Positions 1 to 7,879 of a DNA stretch of 22,210 bases are shown here, piece by piece. The notes beneath the pieces were generated by a model that did not search any database, had not been told where the DNA came from, and worked only from the letters and a program-made list of their open reading frames with translations. The stretch spans positions 1 to 22,210 of the forward strand of contig JAVBLD010000005.1 of assembly GCA_031553705.1 (NCBI GenBank), given 5' to 3'. The stretch is from JAVBLD01 sp031553705 (GTDB lineage: Bacteria; Bacteroidota; Bacteroidia; Bacteroidales; Marinifilaceae). A program made the position numbers and the translations under genes. Each line of letters opens with the position of its first letter. Position 1 is the first letter of the stretch.

Positions 1-1
1 G

Positions 2-106
2 ATCTTCGAGTACATAGAAATCTGGTATAATAAAATCAGACGCCACAAAGCTCTGAATAATATGACAATAGATGAATTCTGGAAACTAAATGCAAAAAGT
101 GCTTAA
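2..106 (+). pseudogene. IS3-family transposase, C-terminal end only (runs off the left edge)
   Basis: The reading frame is open from the window edge to a TAA at 104-106 and gives 34 residues beginning IFEYIEIWYN and continuing KIRRHKALNN. This is the C-terminus of the rve integrase domain of IS3/IS150-group transposases, where the FEYIEIWYN-xxRRHxAL pattern is highly characteristic. In the family this DDE recombinase acts with an upstream OrfA HTH protein to move the element by copy-out-paste-in. Only the tail is visible, so it cannot be said whether the full transposase is intact; it is listed as partial rather than proven broken. The stop is followed within 30 bp by the probable right end of the element. 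Confidence 0.85.
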
Positions 107-110
107 CTAT

Positions 111-136
111 TTGTGCGGATTTAGTTAGGAATTCCA
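111..136 (+). mobile_element. Probable right terminal inverted repeat of the IS3-family element
   Basis: Directly after the transposase stop lies TTGTGCGGATTTAGTTAGGA followed by ATTCCA. Read from outside inward on the other strand it begins TGGAATTCC, which fits the TG...CA terminal dinucleotide rule of IS3-family ends. The exact boundary at 136 is inferred. The left end and any target-site duplication lie outside the window. Confidence 0.5.
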
Positions 137-232
137 GTTTATATTAAATATTATTTCACTGTTTTGGACGATTATTTACGCCATAAAAATAGTGATTTTT
201 ATATCAATTTTACAAATATTTTTCACAAATAT

Positions 233-351
233 AAAAAAGAGGATGCTCAAAAAATATTGAACATCCGTTAATTCTAAGCCCTATTGGAAGTTGAGAGTGA
301 ATATTTAGATTCTTTCCAGATATTTTTTATTCTTGGAGCATCCTCTTTTTT
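233..351. terminator. Long-loop bidirectional terminator with alternative pairings
   Basis: The arm AAAAAAGAGGATGCT (233-247) pairs perfectly with AGCATCCTCTTTTTT (337-351) across a loop of about 90 nt. An internal arm, TTGAACATCC at 257-266, can instead pair with GGATGCTCAA at 241-250 with one mismatch and a 6-nt loop. On the minus strand the short hairpin is followed by TCTTTTTT, an ordinary intrinsic terminator. On the plus strand the long pairing is followed by a T run. It sits between the IS end and the convergent gene at 405-731, so it probably stops transcripts from both sides. It could also be a small MITE-like repeat, but no target duplication is evident. Confidence 0.6.
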
Positions 352-372
352 GTTTTATTGTCCCGGATAAAG

Positions 373-397
373 AAATCTGATTCAATCAGATTTTTTT
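373..397. terminator. Perfect short hairpin, terminator
   Basis: AAATCTGATT (373-382) and AATCAGATTT (384-393) form a perfect 10-bp dyad with a 1-base centre, extended by TTTT on the plus strand. It lies 11 bp beyond the stop of the minus-strand gene ending at 405. The T run favours plus-strand termination; on the minus strand the tail (CTTTAT) is weak. The loop is too short to fold as drawn, so the inner pairs would open. Confidence 0.45.
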
Positions 398-404
398 ACT
401 TTGT

Positions 405-731
405 TTATTTGTTCTCTTTTACTTCCTTGCCTTGCTCATCCAAAAGAATAACTTTTTCTTTCGAATCGGCTTTTGAAACAAGGGTTACTTTTGTTAATTT
501 TTTCTCTGCATTGTAAGCGAGTGCTTTCATCGTATAAGTTTCTGAGAAGCTTTTGATAGTAGCTTGTACTTTTTCGTTTAAGCTTTCAAGTTTTACTTCT
601 TTAAAATCGTTTTCGGCTTGTGCAACTTTGACTATTGCAGTCGAAGTTTGGGTTGTTTTCTGCGGAGTTTGTGCGTTGGCAAACATAAGAGTGCTTGCTA
701 CAAACGCAACTGATAACATGATTTTCTTCAT
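405..731 (-). CDS. Small secreted protein, PepSY-like fold suspected
   Basis: This encodes 108 residues. Residues 1-20 (MKKIMLSVAFVASTLMFANA) are a clean Sec signal peptide with an ANA|Q cleavage site, so the mature protein of about 88 residues is periplasmic or surface exposed. The mature part starts with a Thr/Gln-rich linker. It then has a stretch near residues 50-106 with the layout helix (LNEKVQATIKSF), strands (KLTKVTLVS, EKVILLD) and a final DEQGKEV turn. That layout resembles the small PepSY-like proteins common in Bacteroidetes, but the match is by eye and no function is established. It is a single gene with terminators just downstream. No convincing -7 element was found in the upstream 100 bp. 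Confidence 0.7.
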   Translation of the reverse strand: MKKIMLSVAFVASTLMFANAQTPQKTTQTSTAIVKVAQAENDFKEVKLESLNEKVQATIKSFSETYTMKALAYNAEKKLTKVTLVSKADSKEKVILLDEQGKEVKENK

Positions 732-1036
732 ACTTCAAAAATTTAATTTGTAAATAATAATTTATTTGTCTTGACGCCTAATAATAGACAATAGCTGTAC
801 CGATCATAGGGGTAAGTATTAATGTGTCTGTTAATGTATTGATATGCTATGTATTATGTCTCGTGGTGTCTGCTGATTGCTTCTGCAGGAATGTGTAGAA
901 ATGTGGAAATTTTCCACAGATGTGTAAAAGCTTTGAGACACAGTAAAGAAATCGTAGAGCGTTTTTTGAATCTAAAATTCAAACTCTGATTATTTTATAA
1001 CTTTGTACCTAAGTATAAATATAAAGATTGTTTGTT
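732..1036. other. Divergent intergenic region between the secreted protein and the kinase
   Basis: This is about 300 bp without a credible gene. It must hold the start signals for the minus-strand gene ending at 731 and the plus-strand kinase. Apart from the -7 element at 998-1005, no operator-like dyad, tRNA or other structure was recognised. Confidence 0.5.
998..1005 (+). promoter_or_regulatory. Bacteroidetes -7 element for the hybrid kinase
   Basis: TAACTTTG matches the Bacteroidetes sigma-ABfr -7 consensus TAnnTTTG exactly and lies 31 bp before the ATG at 1037. No good -33 TTTG is seen at the expected spacing. Confidence 0.5.
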
Positions 1037-3400
1037 ATGTACAGAACGATCGAAAACAAGATCCGGTTTAATGTGGTGTTGATTTATATTGTTGTCGCAG
1101 TGATTTGCGGCGGAATGCTCTTATATGTTTATAAATTCAGGCTGAATGTAGATAGCCAAAAAAGGGAAGCTGAGCAGTATAATGTCGAGCTTTTACAGAC
1201 TGACAGGCTGATCCGTGCGGTAAATCAGGCACAGTCGGAGGCCAATCTTTATGTCGTTACAAAATATTCGGGCCATCTTCGGATGTTTCGGCGCACTCTT
1301 GCTAATGTCGAACATCTTGTTGATTCATTAAAAACGACCGCAGAAGAGTTATCACGAGATAGAATATTGCAGGAAGTCAGCGTTTTGCTTAAGGAAAAGG
1401 AGCAGATTGTTTCGGAGTTGAACAGACAATTTAATAGTAAAAATCCCCTTGAGCCTATCAGCGAAAGATTACGTGCTTATGAGCCGGTTTCTGAGGTCGA
1501 TTCTCTTTTGGTAACGAGCGTTGTCCGGGATACGGTTGTTCATCCTGTGTCCAATAAATTCTGGAAGAGGCTAGCAGGCTTGTTTGTCCCGGATAAAAAG
1601 GCGGATACGGTAGTAACAATCACTACATTGAGAACGGATACCCTGAAGCTGTTTCAAAGAGATAGCCTTTATATTGTTTCGGAGATGAGCGGATATGCGG
1701 AACAGGCGAGCAGGGATTATGTCAGGCGCATTACCGCTATCGAAAAAAATGTAAGCAATCTGATCATTGCCGATCAGGAGATATCATCGAAAATATCCGA
1801 TCTGTTAATTGAACTGTACAGCGATATCATTCAAACAAGATTGAAGGAGATTCAGGAAAGCAAACAGCTTGTCAACAGGAATAATACTTACACAATTGTC
1901 GGGGGAGTAGTGGCTTTAGGATTGATATTATTATTTATTATATTGATCATTCATGATGTAAATAAGGGTTATGCGGCCCGGAAAGCTTTGGAACAGGCTA
2001 ACGTCCGGACAAGGCAGATCATGGACAGCCGCCATAAGTTGTTATTGTCGGTTTCACATGATATAAAAACTCCTCTCAATTCGATCCTCGGATACCTGGA
2101 GTTGAGGCAGAGTAACAGGGAGCTATCGCTCAGAGATATCTCTTCGATGTGGAACTCAGGCAAGCATATTCTTGCATTACTGGAGAACCTGCTTGAGTTC
2201 TCAAGCCTTGAACAAGGCACGCTACGGACCGATCTCCATCATTTTAACTTATTGGAGTTGTGCAGGGAAGTGGTAGAAATGTTTGAACTTCTTGCTCGGC
2301 AGAAAAAACTTGCTTTCGATTATGAGTTTGATCTTGATCCGGATCTGTTGATTTGTTCGGATTCGCTCAAAATGAAACAGATTATCATAAATATACTTTC
2401 TAATTCGATCAAGTATACTGTTGACGGAGGTGTCCGGTTCAGGGTAAATCATAACGATGATAAGCTTGCTTTTTGTATCGCCGATACTGGTGCCGGTATT
2501 CCAAAAGATTGTATGGCGACTCTTTTTAAGCCGTTTTCACGTGTTGAGGAGAACAACACGCTTGCGGAGGGAAGCGGTTTGGGATTGTACGTTGTAAAAG
2601 GGTTGATCGACCTTTTGGGAGGTGAGATAACGGTTGCTTCGGATGTCGGTAAGGGGACGCAGATCGAAGTAGTGATCCCGGCAAAGATTGTTTCGGTGGA
2701 AAAAGAGGCGATACAGAAAAAGCTTTTAGTTGTTGATGATGATGTACCGTTTCTGACGATGGTCCGGGATATGCTTTTACAATTGGGACATGAGGTTTCC
2801 ATTTGCAGTACGATGGTTGAATTTGACAGATTTATGAAACATATCATGGAGTATGATATTGTATTGACGGATATGGAGATGGGATCGGTTTCCGGAGTGA
2901 ATATTATGGAGAGGGTCCGGGGTGCCGGCGCCAGCTTGCCGGTCATTGTGATGACGGCACGGAGTGATTTCAGTTACGATATAGCTATAACCATGGGGTT
3001 CGATAATTATTTATGCAAACCTGTTACGATGGGTTCGTTCGCTCATTTGTTGGGCGGAAAAACTGCATCGGATGATAAATTTAAGTTGTTGGATGAGATG
3101 TTTGGAGGTGATAGGGAGGCGATTAACGAGATATTGAGTATTTTTGTCCATTCGACGACGGAGCACATTATCTTGTTGCGGCAGGCTTTAGCCGGAGAAG
3201 ATTATGTCTGTGCACAGGCGCTCTGTCATAAGATGCTTCCGATGTTTATGCAGATAGGGGCGGATGAAGAGATAATAGTCATATTGAAAAAGGTGGACTC
3301 TCTGCGTGGTACAAAAGCAGAAAATTATCCGCAATGGAAGGAGGATATTGCAGAGCTGGCCGATCGCATCGAAGCATTGCTCTATAGCATGGACAGTTGA
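1037..3400 (+). CDS. Hybrid sensor histidine kinase (sensor-HisKA-HATPase-receiver-HPt)
   Basis: This encodes 787 residues. A TM helix at about 12-32 and a second at about 286-308 (TIVGGVVALGLILLFIILII) enclose a largely helical extracytoplasmic region of some 250 residues with no recognised ligand domain. HisKA follows with the phospho-acceptor H341 in SVSHDIKTPLN. The HATPase_c domain shows the N-box (NILSNSIKYT), DTGAGIP and GSGLGLYVVKGL. A receiver domain follows (LLVVDDD, phospho-acceptor D612 in LTDMEMG, T/K equivalents in MTARSD and LCKPV). Last is an HPt-like domain with H731 in LCHKMLPMF. This gives a complete internal His-Asp-His relay that should hand phosphate to a separate regulator, most simply the convergent sigma54 regulator next door. 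The longest frame begins at TTG 1028; ATG 1037 is preferred because it places the N-terminus MYRTIENK directly before TM1. The signal sensed is unknown. Confidence 0.93.
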   Translation: MYRTIENKIRFNVVLIYIVVAVICGGMLLYVYKFRLNVDSQKREAEQYNVELLQTDRLIRAVNQAQSEANLYVVTKYSGHLRMFRRTLANVEHLVDSLKTTAEELSRDRILQEVSVLLKEKEQIVSELNRQFNSKNPLEPISERLRAYEPVSEVDSLLVTSVVRDTVVHPVSNKFWKRLAGLFVPDKKADTVVTITTLRTDTLKLFQRDSLYIVSEMSGYAEQASRDYVRRITAIEKNVSNLIIADQEISSKISDLLIELYSDIIQTRLKEIQESKQLVNRNNTYTIVGGVVALGLILLFIILIIHDVNKGYAARKALEQANVRTRQIMDSRHKLLLSVSHDIKTPLNSILGYLELRQSNRELSLRDISSMWNSGKHILALLENLLEFSSLEQGTLRTDLHHFNLLELCREVVEMFELLARQKKLAFDYEFDLDPDLLICSDSLKMKQIIINILSNSIKYTVDGGVRFRVNHNDDKLAFCIADTGAGIPKDCMATLFKPFSRVEENNTLAEGSGLGLYVVKGLIDLLGGEITVASDVGKGTQIEVVIPAKIVSVEKEAIQKKLLVVDDDVPFLTMVRDMLLQLGHEVSICSTMVEFDRFMKHIMEYDIVLTDMEMGSVSGVNIMERVRGAGASLPVIVMTARSDFSYDIAITMGFDNYLCKPVTMGSFAHLLGGKTASDDKFKLLDEMFGGDREAINEILSIFVHSTTEHIILLRQALAGEDYVCAQALCHKMLPMFMQIGADEEIIVILKKVDSLRGTKAENYPQWKEDIAELADRIEALLYSMDS

Positions 3401-3440
3401 AAAAGGCAGGGTATTTTTGTCACGTATTGCCTATTTTCTG
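3401..3440 (+). terminator. Weak hairpin between convergent genes
   Basis: AAGGCA and TGCCT (about 3403-3408 and 3428-3432) can pair, with A-rich and TATTTT flanks, in the 72-bp gap between the kinase and regulator stops. The stem is short, so this is only a candidate. Confidence 0.3.
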
Positions 3441-3472
3441 TAATTTATAAACTGATTCGTGTAATTTGTGGA

Positions 3473-4795
3473 TCAAATTTCCATACCGTGCTGATGCATC
3501 TTGTTATAAAGTGTCTTACGGTCAATTTTTAATAAGCGTGCTGCGGCCGTTTTATTACCATGAGATATTTTTAGCGCGGTTTCAATTTGTTCCCGTTCAT
3601 TTTCGGGGCGTAAAACCGGATCTATTTCTTGTTTCGGAACGAATATAAAAGAGGGTAGGGTATCGACAGAAATTTCGTCGGTACGGGTGAAAAGAGCGGC
3701 TCGCCGTACAACATTTCTCAACTCCCGCAGATTTCCACTCCAATGATACTGTTTTAAGGCCTGTATTGCTTTGTCAGAAAAGCCTTTTATTTGTTTGCTC
3801 AACTCTTCATTCGCTTTTTCAAGGAAATGACCGGCAAAGAGAGTAATGTCATCGATCCGTTCACGAAGGGGAGGTACGGTGATCGAAAATTCATTTAACC
3901 GGTGGTATAGGTCTTCCCGGAATTTCCCTTCCGAAATAGCTGTCTTAAGATTTTCGTTTGTGGCGACAATGATGCGTACGTCAACTTTTATATCTGTTGC
4001 CGAACCTACGGGACGTATTTTCAGTTCCTGCAAGGCCCGTAGTAATTGAATCTGTACGTCGTACGAAAGATTACCCACTTCATCCAGAAAGACTGTTCCG
4101 CCGTCCGCTTGTTCGAATACACCTTTTTTATCGGCAATGGCTGAGGTAAATGACCCTTTCAGATGCCCGAATAGTTCGCTCGGCGCAAGTTCACGTGACA
4201 GGCTTCCGCAATCGACAGCAATAAGCGGTGCATCTTTCCGGGGGCTGTTCTCATGTATCATCCGGGCAGCGTATTCTTTACCCGTTCCGCTTTCGCCGGT
4301 GATGAGGACGGACATCCGGGTCGGGGCGACTATTTTTATATGGTCATACATTTGTTTCATCATGCGACTTTTTCCATATATGGCACCTGTAGTTGGCTGC
4401 GATTCTCTTGCAATAACCTTGGCCGATTCGGAAACATGATTGAGTGCTTGTTCGATTTTTTGTTTTAAAAGAGAAGGGTTAACCGGCTTTTCAAGGTAAT
4501 CGAAGGCTCCGAGTTTTATTGCGGCTACAGCACTTTGTACTTCTCCGTAACTTGTCATGATCATGACCGGAGGTTCTGCTTTTTGTTCCTTAATCCAGGC
4601 AAGTAGCATGATTCCATCGCCGTCTGGTAGTCGTAAGTCGGTGATGATCAAGTTGAATTGTTGTTTTAATATCTCTTTTTTTGCTTGTTCTACTTTGAGG
4701 GATAAGACTGCTTCAAAGCCGTTTTTAGAAAACCAGTTTTTCAACATAGTCCCAAACGAAATATCGTCTTCGACAATTAAAATCTTGCGCCTCAT
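3473..4795 (-). CDS. NtrC-family sigma54-dependent response regulator
   Basis: This encodes 440 residues in three domains. The receiver is at 1-120 (acidic pocket E9-D11, phospho-acceptor D53 in ITDLRLP, T81, K103 in LEKPV). The AAA+ sigma54-activation domain is at about 138-370, with Walker A GESGTGKE at 167-174, Walker B VFLDEVG at 235-241 and RERIDDI near 311. A Fis-type HTH is at about 402-437 (NKTAAARLLKIDRKTLYNKM). As a family, these proteins use ATP hydrolysis to open sigma54-bound promoters once phosphorylated. The sigma54-contacting loop, usually GAFTGA, reads GSFTSA at 214-219: the key Phe and Thr are kept but the second Gly is Ser. The convergent hybrid kinase ending at 3400 is the obvious phosphate donor (inference). 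It has its own -7 element in the 56-bp gap after acpH. Confidence 0.93.
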   Translation of the reverse strand: MRRKILIVEDDISFGTMLKNWFSKNGFEAVLSLKVEQAKKEILKQQFNLIITDLRLPDGDGIMLLAWIKEQKAEPPVMIMTSYGEVQSAVAAIKLGAFDYLEKPVNPSLLKQKIEQALNHVSESAKVIARESQPTTGAIYGKSRMMKQMYDHIKIVAPTRMSVLITGESGTGKEYAARMIHENSPRKDAPLIAVDCGSLSRELAPSELFGHLKGSFTSAIADKKGVFEQADGGTVFLDEVGNLSYDVQIQLLRALQELKIRPVGSATDIKVDVRIIVATNENLKTAISEGKFREDLYHRLNEFSITVPPLRERIDDITLFAGHFLEKANEELSKQIKGFSDKAIQALKQYHWSGNLRELRNVVRRAALFTRTDEISVDTLPSFIFVPKQEIDPVLRPENEREQIETALKISHGNKTAAARLLKIDRKTLYNKMHQHGMEI

Positions 4796-4832
4796 ATGAC
4801 TGTTGTCAGTAATTAAAAGATTTAACCGATTA

Positions 4833-4840
4833 CAAATATA
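4833..4840 (-). promoter_or_regulatory. Bacteroidetes -7 element for the sigma54 regulator
   Basis: On the minus strand TATATTTG matches TAnnTTTG and sits about 37 bp before the regulator ATG at 4795, in the gap between acpH and the regulator. No clear -33 element was seen. Confidence 0.45.
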
Positions 4841-4851
4841 CTAATGAAAAA

Positions 4852-5433
4852 CTATTTTTCCAGTTCCTTTTGACACATTTCTTCCAGATCGGGCAGGAAG
4901 CGTAGGAATAGACCATATAGCTCGTCATAATGCGCGGTGAGGAATGCAATAGCTTCCGGAGGAGATATTTGTAAGTTTTTATAAGTAACCATAATCTCTA
5001 ATGATTCCTGAATACCTTCCTTTGATGCATAACGGTATAAACGGTTGGTCAGGATAAAATGCCATAGGAACTGGCGGATGCGTTTGGGCAGGTGGTAATA
5101 GTTGATAATGGCGCCTGTATAAAATCCCCAGGTAAAACGCCGGAGTGACATGTGGGCGTATTGCTTGAAATGAGCTGCCAAAAAATGATCAAAATAGATG
5201 TCCGTTAATACTGCTGCATACCGTCCGAAAGGCTCTTTCAGAATTTTTACGGCTTCTTTGACCAATGGATGTTTATCCGAAAAATCATCGATCTTTCGAT
5301 GTAGTAAAATGCCATTTCGAATATTGGTCGGGTAGTTCTGATAAGCGTTTCCTTTCACGGCATCTCCGATAAAATTACCGATCTGTCTCTGGCGATTAGC
5401 ACCTGAAAAGTAAATGTGTGTCAGATAATTCAA
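4852..5433 (-). CDS. acpH: Acyl carrier protein phosphodiesterase (AcpH-like)
   Basis: This encodes 193 residues, matching the roughly 193 residues of E. coli AcpH. Family landmarks run in order: MNYLTHIYFS start, GNFIGDAVKG (GNxxxDxxxG), GILLHRKIDDFSD (HRxID with following D), TDIYFDHFLAAH (DxxxDHFL), and HYDEL near the C-terminus. These supply the metal-binding residues of this divergent HD-like fold. The enzyme removes the 4'-phosphopantetheine arm from holo-ACP to give apo-ACP in the cytoplasm. The start codon is unambiguous because the conserved N-terminus begins at the first Met. It lies upstream of the sigma54 regulator on the same strand; that gene has its own promoter element, so co-transcription is possible but not required. 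Confidence 0.85.
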   Translation of the reverse strand: MNYLTHIYFSGANRQRQIGNFIGDAVKGNAYQNYPTNIRNGILLHRKIDDFSDKHPLVKEAVKILKEPFGRYAAVLTDIYFDHFLAAHFKQYAHMSLRRFTWGFYTGAIINYYHLPKRIRQFLWHFILTNRLYRYASKEGIQESLEIMVTYKNLQISPPEAIAFLTAHYDELYGLFLRFLPDLEEMCQKELEK

Positions 5434-5488
5434 TGTATATTCGCTATTTTATGCAGTGGATATTGCTTTACTTACAATAAAACTTTTA

Positions 5489-5496
5489 CAAAGATA
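5489..5496 (-). promoter_or_regulatory. Bacteroidetes -7 element for acpH
   Basis: On the minus strand TATCTTTG matches TAnnTTTG, about 55 bp before the acpH ATG at 5433. Confidence 0.5.
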
Positions 5497-5623
5497 GCAT
5501 ATCCGGTTGATTTCTTCGGAAATTTCTTTGTGCGCAGTCGATTATTACGGAAATTAATAGTTATTTATTGTTAAAACAAGCAAACATGTAATCCCGACTC
5601 CGGTGTGGTCCGGTAATTTTTGT

Positions 5624-5631
5624 TAAATTTG
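5624..5631 (+). promoter_or_regulatory. Bacteroidetes -7 element for the antiporter operon
   Basis: TAAATTTG matches TAnnTTTG and lies 100 bp before the ATG at 5732, leaving a leader of about 90 nt. Confidence 0.45.
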
Positions 5632-5731
5632 TGTACGCCCATTTGATGGAATGGTGTTAATTTCTTTATAATAAGATTATTATGGCCTTTGGAAAAGTAA
5701 GATTATTTAGAATTATATTAATTTTTTGCAG

Positions 5732-7237
5732 ATGATTTTAAATCCCGGATATGTTTTATTTGTAGGGGCAGTTTTGTTATTTCTCAGTATTATTGCAGGA
5801 AAAGCAGGTTTTAAATTTGGCGTGCCCGCCCTGTTGCTGTTTTTAGTCATTGGTATGTTTTTTGGCAGCGACGGACTGGGTATTCAGTTTAGTAATTCCC
5901 ATAGCGCCCAGTTTATCGGCGTGATAGCATTAAGTATCATTCTGTTCTCGGGAGGGATGGATACAAAGTATGCAGAGATTAAGCCTATTCTGGGGCCGGG
6001 GATTGTATTGGCTACGGTGGGAGTTATTTTAACGACGGTCATTGCAGGTTTTTTTATCTTTTGGATTACCGGAATATTTGACGGACTCACGACCTTGCCT
6101 ATTACTGAGTCGTTGCTTCTGGCGGCAACAATGTCATCTACCGATTCCGCCTCGGTATTTTCTATCCTACGATCTAAAAGACAGGGGTTAAAGGAGCAAC
6201 TTCGTCCGTTGTTGGAATTGGAAAGCGGCAGTAATGACCCGATGGCCTATATGTTAACAATCTTGTTGATCTCGGTAATCCAAATGCCACCGGACGAGGT
6301 AAGTATATGGGATTCTGCACTTATGTTTGTCGTCCAGATGGGTGTCGGTGCTATTTTTGGGTTCCTTTTCGGAAAATTGACCTTGTGGTTAATGAACCGG
6401 CTTAATGTGGATAATCATTCTTTGTACCCGATATTGTTATTGTCCTGTGTCTTTTTTATCTTCTCGGTTACCGATATCGTAAAAGGAAACGGTTACTTGG
6501 CTGTATATATAGCCGGTTTGGTTGTCGGGAATCATAAAATGCAGCATAAAAAGAGTGTGACCACTTTTTTTGATGGAGTTACATGGTTGTTCCAGATTGT
6601 AATGTTCTTGACGCTTGGATTGTTGGTTAATCCGAGGGAACTGCTTCCGGTTGCCGGCATGGGACTGATTATCGCTATTTTTGTGATTATTTTTGCACGT
6701 CCCGCTTCTGTTTTTCTCTGCTTATTGCCGTTTCGCAGCATGAGTACAAAAGCGAAAACATATGTTTCATGGGTGGGGTTGCGGGGAGCCGTACCGATTA
6801 TTTTTGCCACTTATCCTCTGATTGCCAATGTACCGCATGCATCGTTGATCTTTAATGTGGTATTTTTTATTACGATTGTTTCATTATTGGTGCAGGGTAC
6901 CACCGTTACTGCTATGGCAAATCTTTTGGGGTTGGGCGAAAAGGAGGTAAAAAAGAAGAGTTTTGACGTAGAGCTGCCAGAAGGAATCAAATCCTCGATG
7001 TCCGAAATAGACGTGTCGCCGAATATGTTGGAGAACGGTAGTCATATGATGGATTTGAACCTCCCGGATAATACATTGGTTGTTATGGTAAAGCGTGAGG
7101 ATTCCTTTTTTATTCCTAAAGGAAAAACAATACTTCATGTTGGTGATAAATTACTGGTAATTTCCGATAATGACGAGGAACTCAGAAAGACATATGAAGA
7201 GTTGGGAATAAAGGATTATCAGTTGCAAAAAAATTAA
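5732..7237 (+). CDS. CvrA/NhaP2-type cation (K+/H+) antiporter
   Basis: This encodes 501 residues. About 12 hydrophobic segments fill residues 1-395 and carry the CPA1 antiporter signatures SSTDSAS (D138) and ESGSNDP (D169), the ion-binding aspartates of the family. The rest, about 414-498, is a soluble RCK_C/TrkA_C-like domain (LPDNTLVVMVKRED, GDKLLVISDNDEEL) that usually gates transport in response to a ligand. Compared with E. coli CvrA (about 578 residues) the extra C-terminal CorC-like domain is missing. It exchanges monovalent cations for protons across the inner membrane; K+ versus Na+ cannot be told from sequence. The longest frame starts at TTG 5726; ATG 5732 is preferred. The NlpC/P60 gene follows after 3 nt, so the two are almost surely one operon. 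Confidence 0.88.
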   Translation: MILNPGYVLFVGAVLLFLSIIAGKAGFKFGVPALLLFLVIGMFFGSDGLGIQFSNSHSAQFIGVIALSIILFSGGMDTKYAEIKPILGPGIVLATVGVILTTVIAGFFIFWITGIFDGLTTLPITESLLLAATMSSTDSASVFSILRSKRQGLKEQLRPLLELESGSNDPMAYMLTILLISVIQMPPDEVSIWDSALMFVVQMGVGAIFGFLFGKLTLWLMNRLNVDNHSLYPILLLSCVFFIFSVTDIVKGNGYLAVYIAGLVVGNHKMQHKKSVTTFFDGVTWLFQIVMFLTLGLLVNPRELLPVAGMGLIIAIFVIIFARPASVFLCLLPFRSMSTKAKTYVSWVGLRGAVPIIFATYPLIANVPHASLIFNVVFFITIVSLLVQGTTVTAMANLLGLGEKEVKKKSFDVELPEGIKSSMSEIDVSPNMLENGSHMMDLNLPDNTLVVMVKREDSFFIPKGKTILHVGDKLLVISDNDEELRKTYEELGIKDYQLQKN

Positions 7238-7240
7238 CAA

Positions 7241-7807
7241 ATGCTTAGTTACGGTCCCTGTATAGGAAAGAGATGGTTTTTCCCGGTAGTGCAAAAATTA
7301 TTTATATGGTTCTTATGCACTGTATTGGTTTGTTCATGCGGCAGCAGCCGAAAAATGGCCCGGGATAGTGAGTTGGCCCGGATGTCGGATAAACTGGGAA
7401 TTAAGGTGGAGCGCAGGGATAATCTGCAATTTTACCGGGAAGCGACGGAGTGGCTGGGCGTACCTTATAGGTATGGCAGAAATACCCGTTTTTCCGGGGT
7501 GGATTGTTCCGGATTTGTATATGCATTTTACCAGAAAGTGTATGGCATAACATTAGAGCGGACAGCGGAAGGAATGTATAAAAAAAACTGCCGCAAGGTG
7601 TCTCGCGGCAGACTCAAGTCCGGTGATCTGGTATTTTTTAATACGGCTAAAACAAAAAGGTCGATCAGTCATGTCGGAATCTTTCTGAAGGATGGTATCT
7701 TTATACATGCTACAACCCATAGCGGTGTCAGAGTCAGTCGTATGGATGAAAAATACTATAAAGAGAGATGGATTGGCGGCGGTAAGGTAAAAAAAACGGT
7801 TAATTGA
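7241..7807 (+). CDS. NlpC/P60 cell-wall peptidase lipoprotein
   Basis: This encodes 188 residues. The N-terminus has basic residues (K10, R11), a hydrophobic stretch at 12-30 and a lipobox-like VCSC giving lipidated C33, followed by GSS. The catalytic NlpC/P60 domain covers about 62-185: C89 in GVDCSGF, H144 in ISHVGIF and H156 in FIHATT form the Cys-His-His triad, with WLGVPYRYGG-type lead-in (here WLGVPYRYGR). Members cut peptide crosslinks of peptidoglycan, typically at gamma-D-Glu-diamino acid bonds. Here it would act in the periplasm from a membrane anchor. It starts 3 nt after the antiporter stop. No later in-frame Met precedes the lipobox, so this start stands. A hairpin immediately follows the stop. 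Confidence 0.9.
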   Translation: MLSYGPCIGKRWFFPVVQKLFIWFLCTVLVCSCGSSRKMARDSELARMSDKLGIKVERRDNLQFYREATEWLGVPYRYGRNTRFSGVDCSGFVYAFYQKVYGITLERTAEGMYKKNCRKVSRGRLKSGDLVFFNTAKTKRSISHVGIFLKDGIFIHATTHSGVRVSRMDEKYYKERWIGGGKVKKTVN

Positions 7808-7868
7808 GAGTGGAGGTTTTTCTTGTCTTCCTGCCTCATGTCTTCTGTTCTATACCACTCTTTTAAGA
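7807..7868 (+). terminator. Possible terminator after the NlpC/P60 gene
   Basis: AGAGTGG (7807-7813, overlapping the stop codon) pairs with CCACTCT (7855-7861), followed by TTTAAGA. The loop of about 41 nt and weak T run make it a candidate only. It lies between convergent genes. Confidence 0.4.
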
Positions 7869-7879
7869 TTGCCTATTGT

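Noticed and set aside
137..404. CRISPR-like or tRNA structure between the IS end and the first gene
   Set aside because: Only inverted repeats are present; there are no regularly spaced direct repeats and no cloverleaf.
2449..2946. 165-residue minus-strand open frame inside the kinase gene
   Set aside because: It lies wholly antisense to conserved HATPase and receiver coding sequence; its Ser/Thr/Pro-rich composition is a typical antisense shadow.
4381..4400. TGGCAC followed by a distant GC, as in a sigma54 promoter
   Set aside because: Spacing to the downstream GC does not fit TGGCAC-N5-TTGC and the site lies inside the regulator gene. No other convincing sigma54 site was noticed upstream of genes here.
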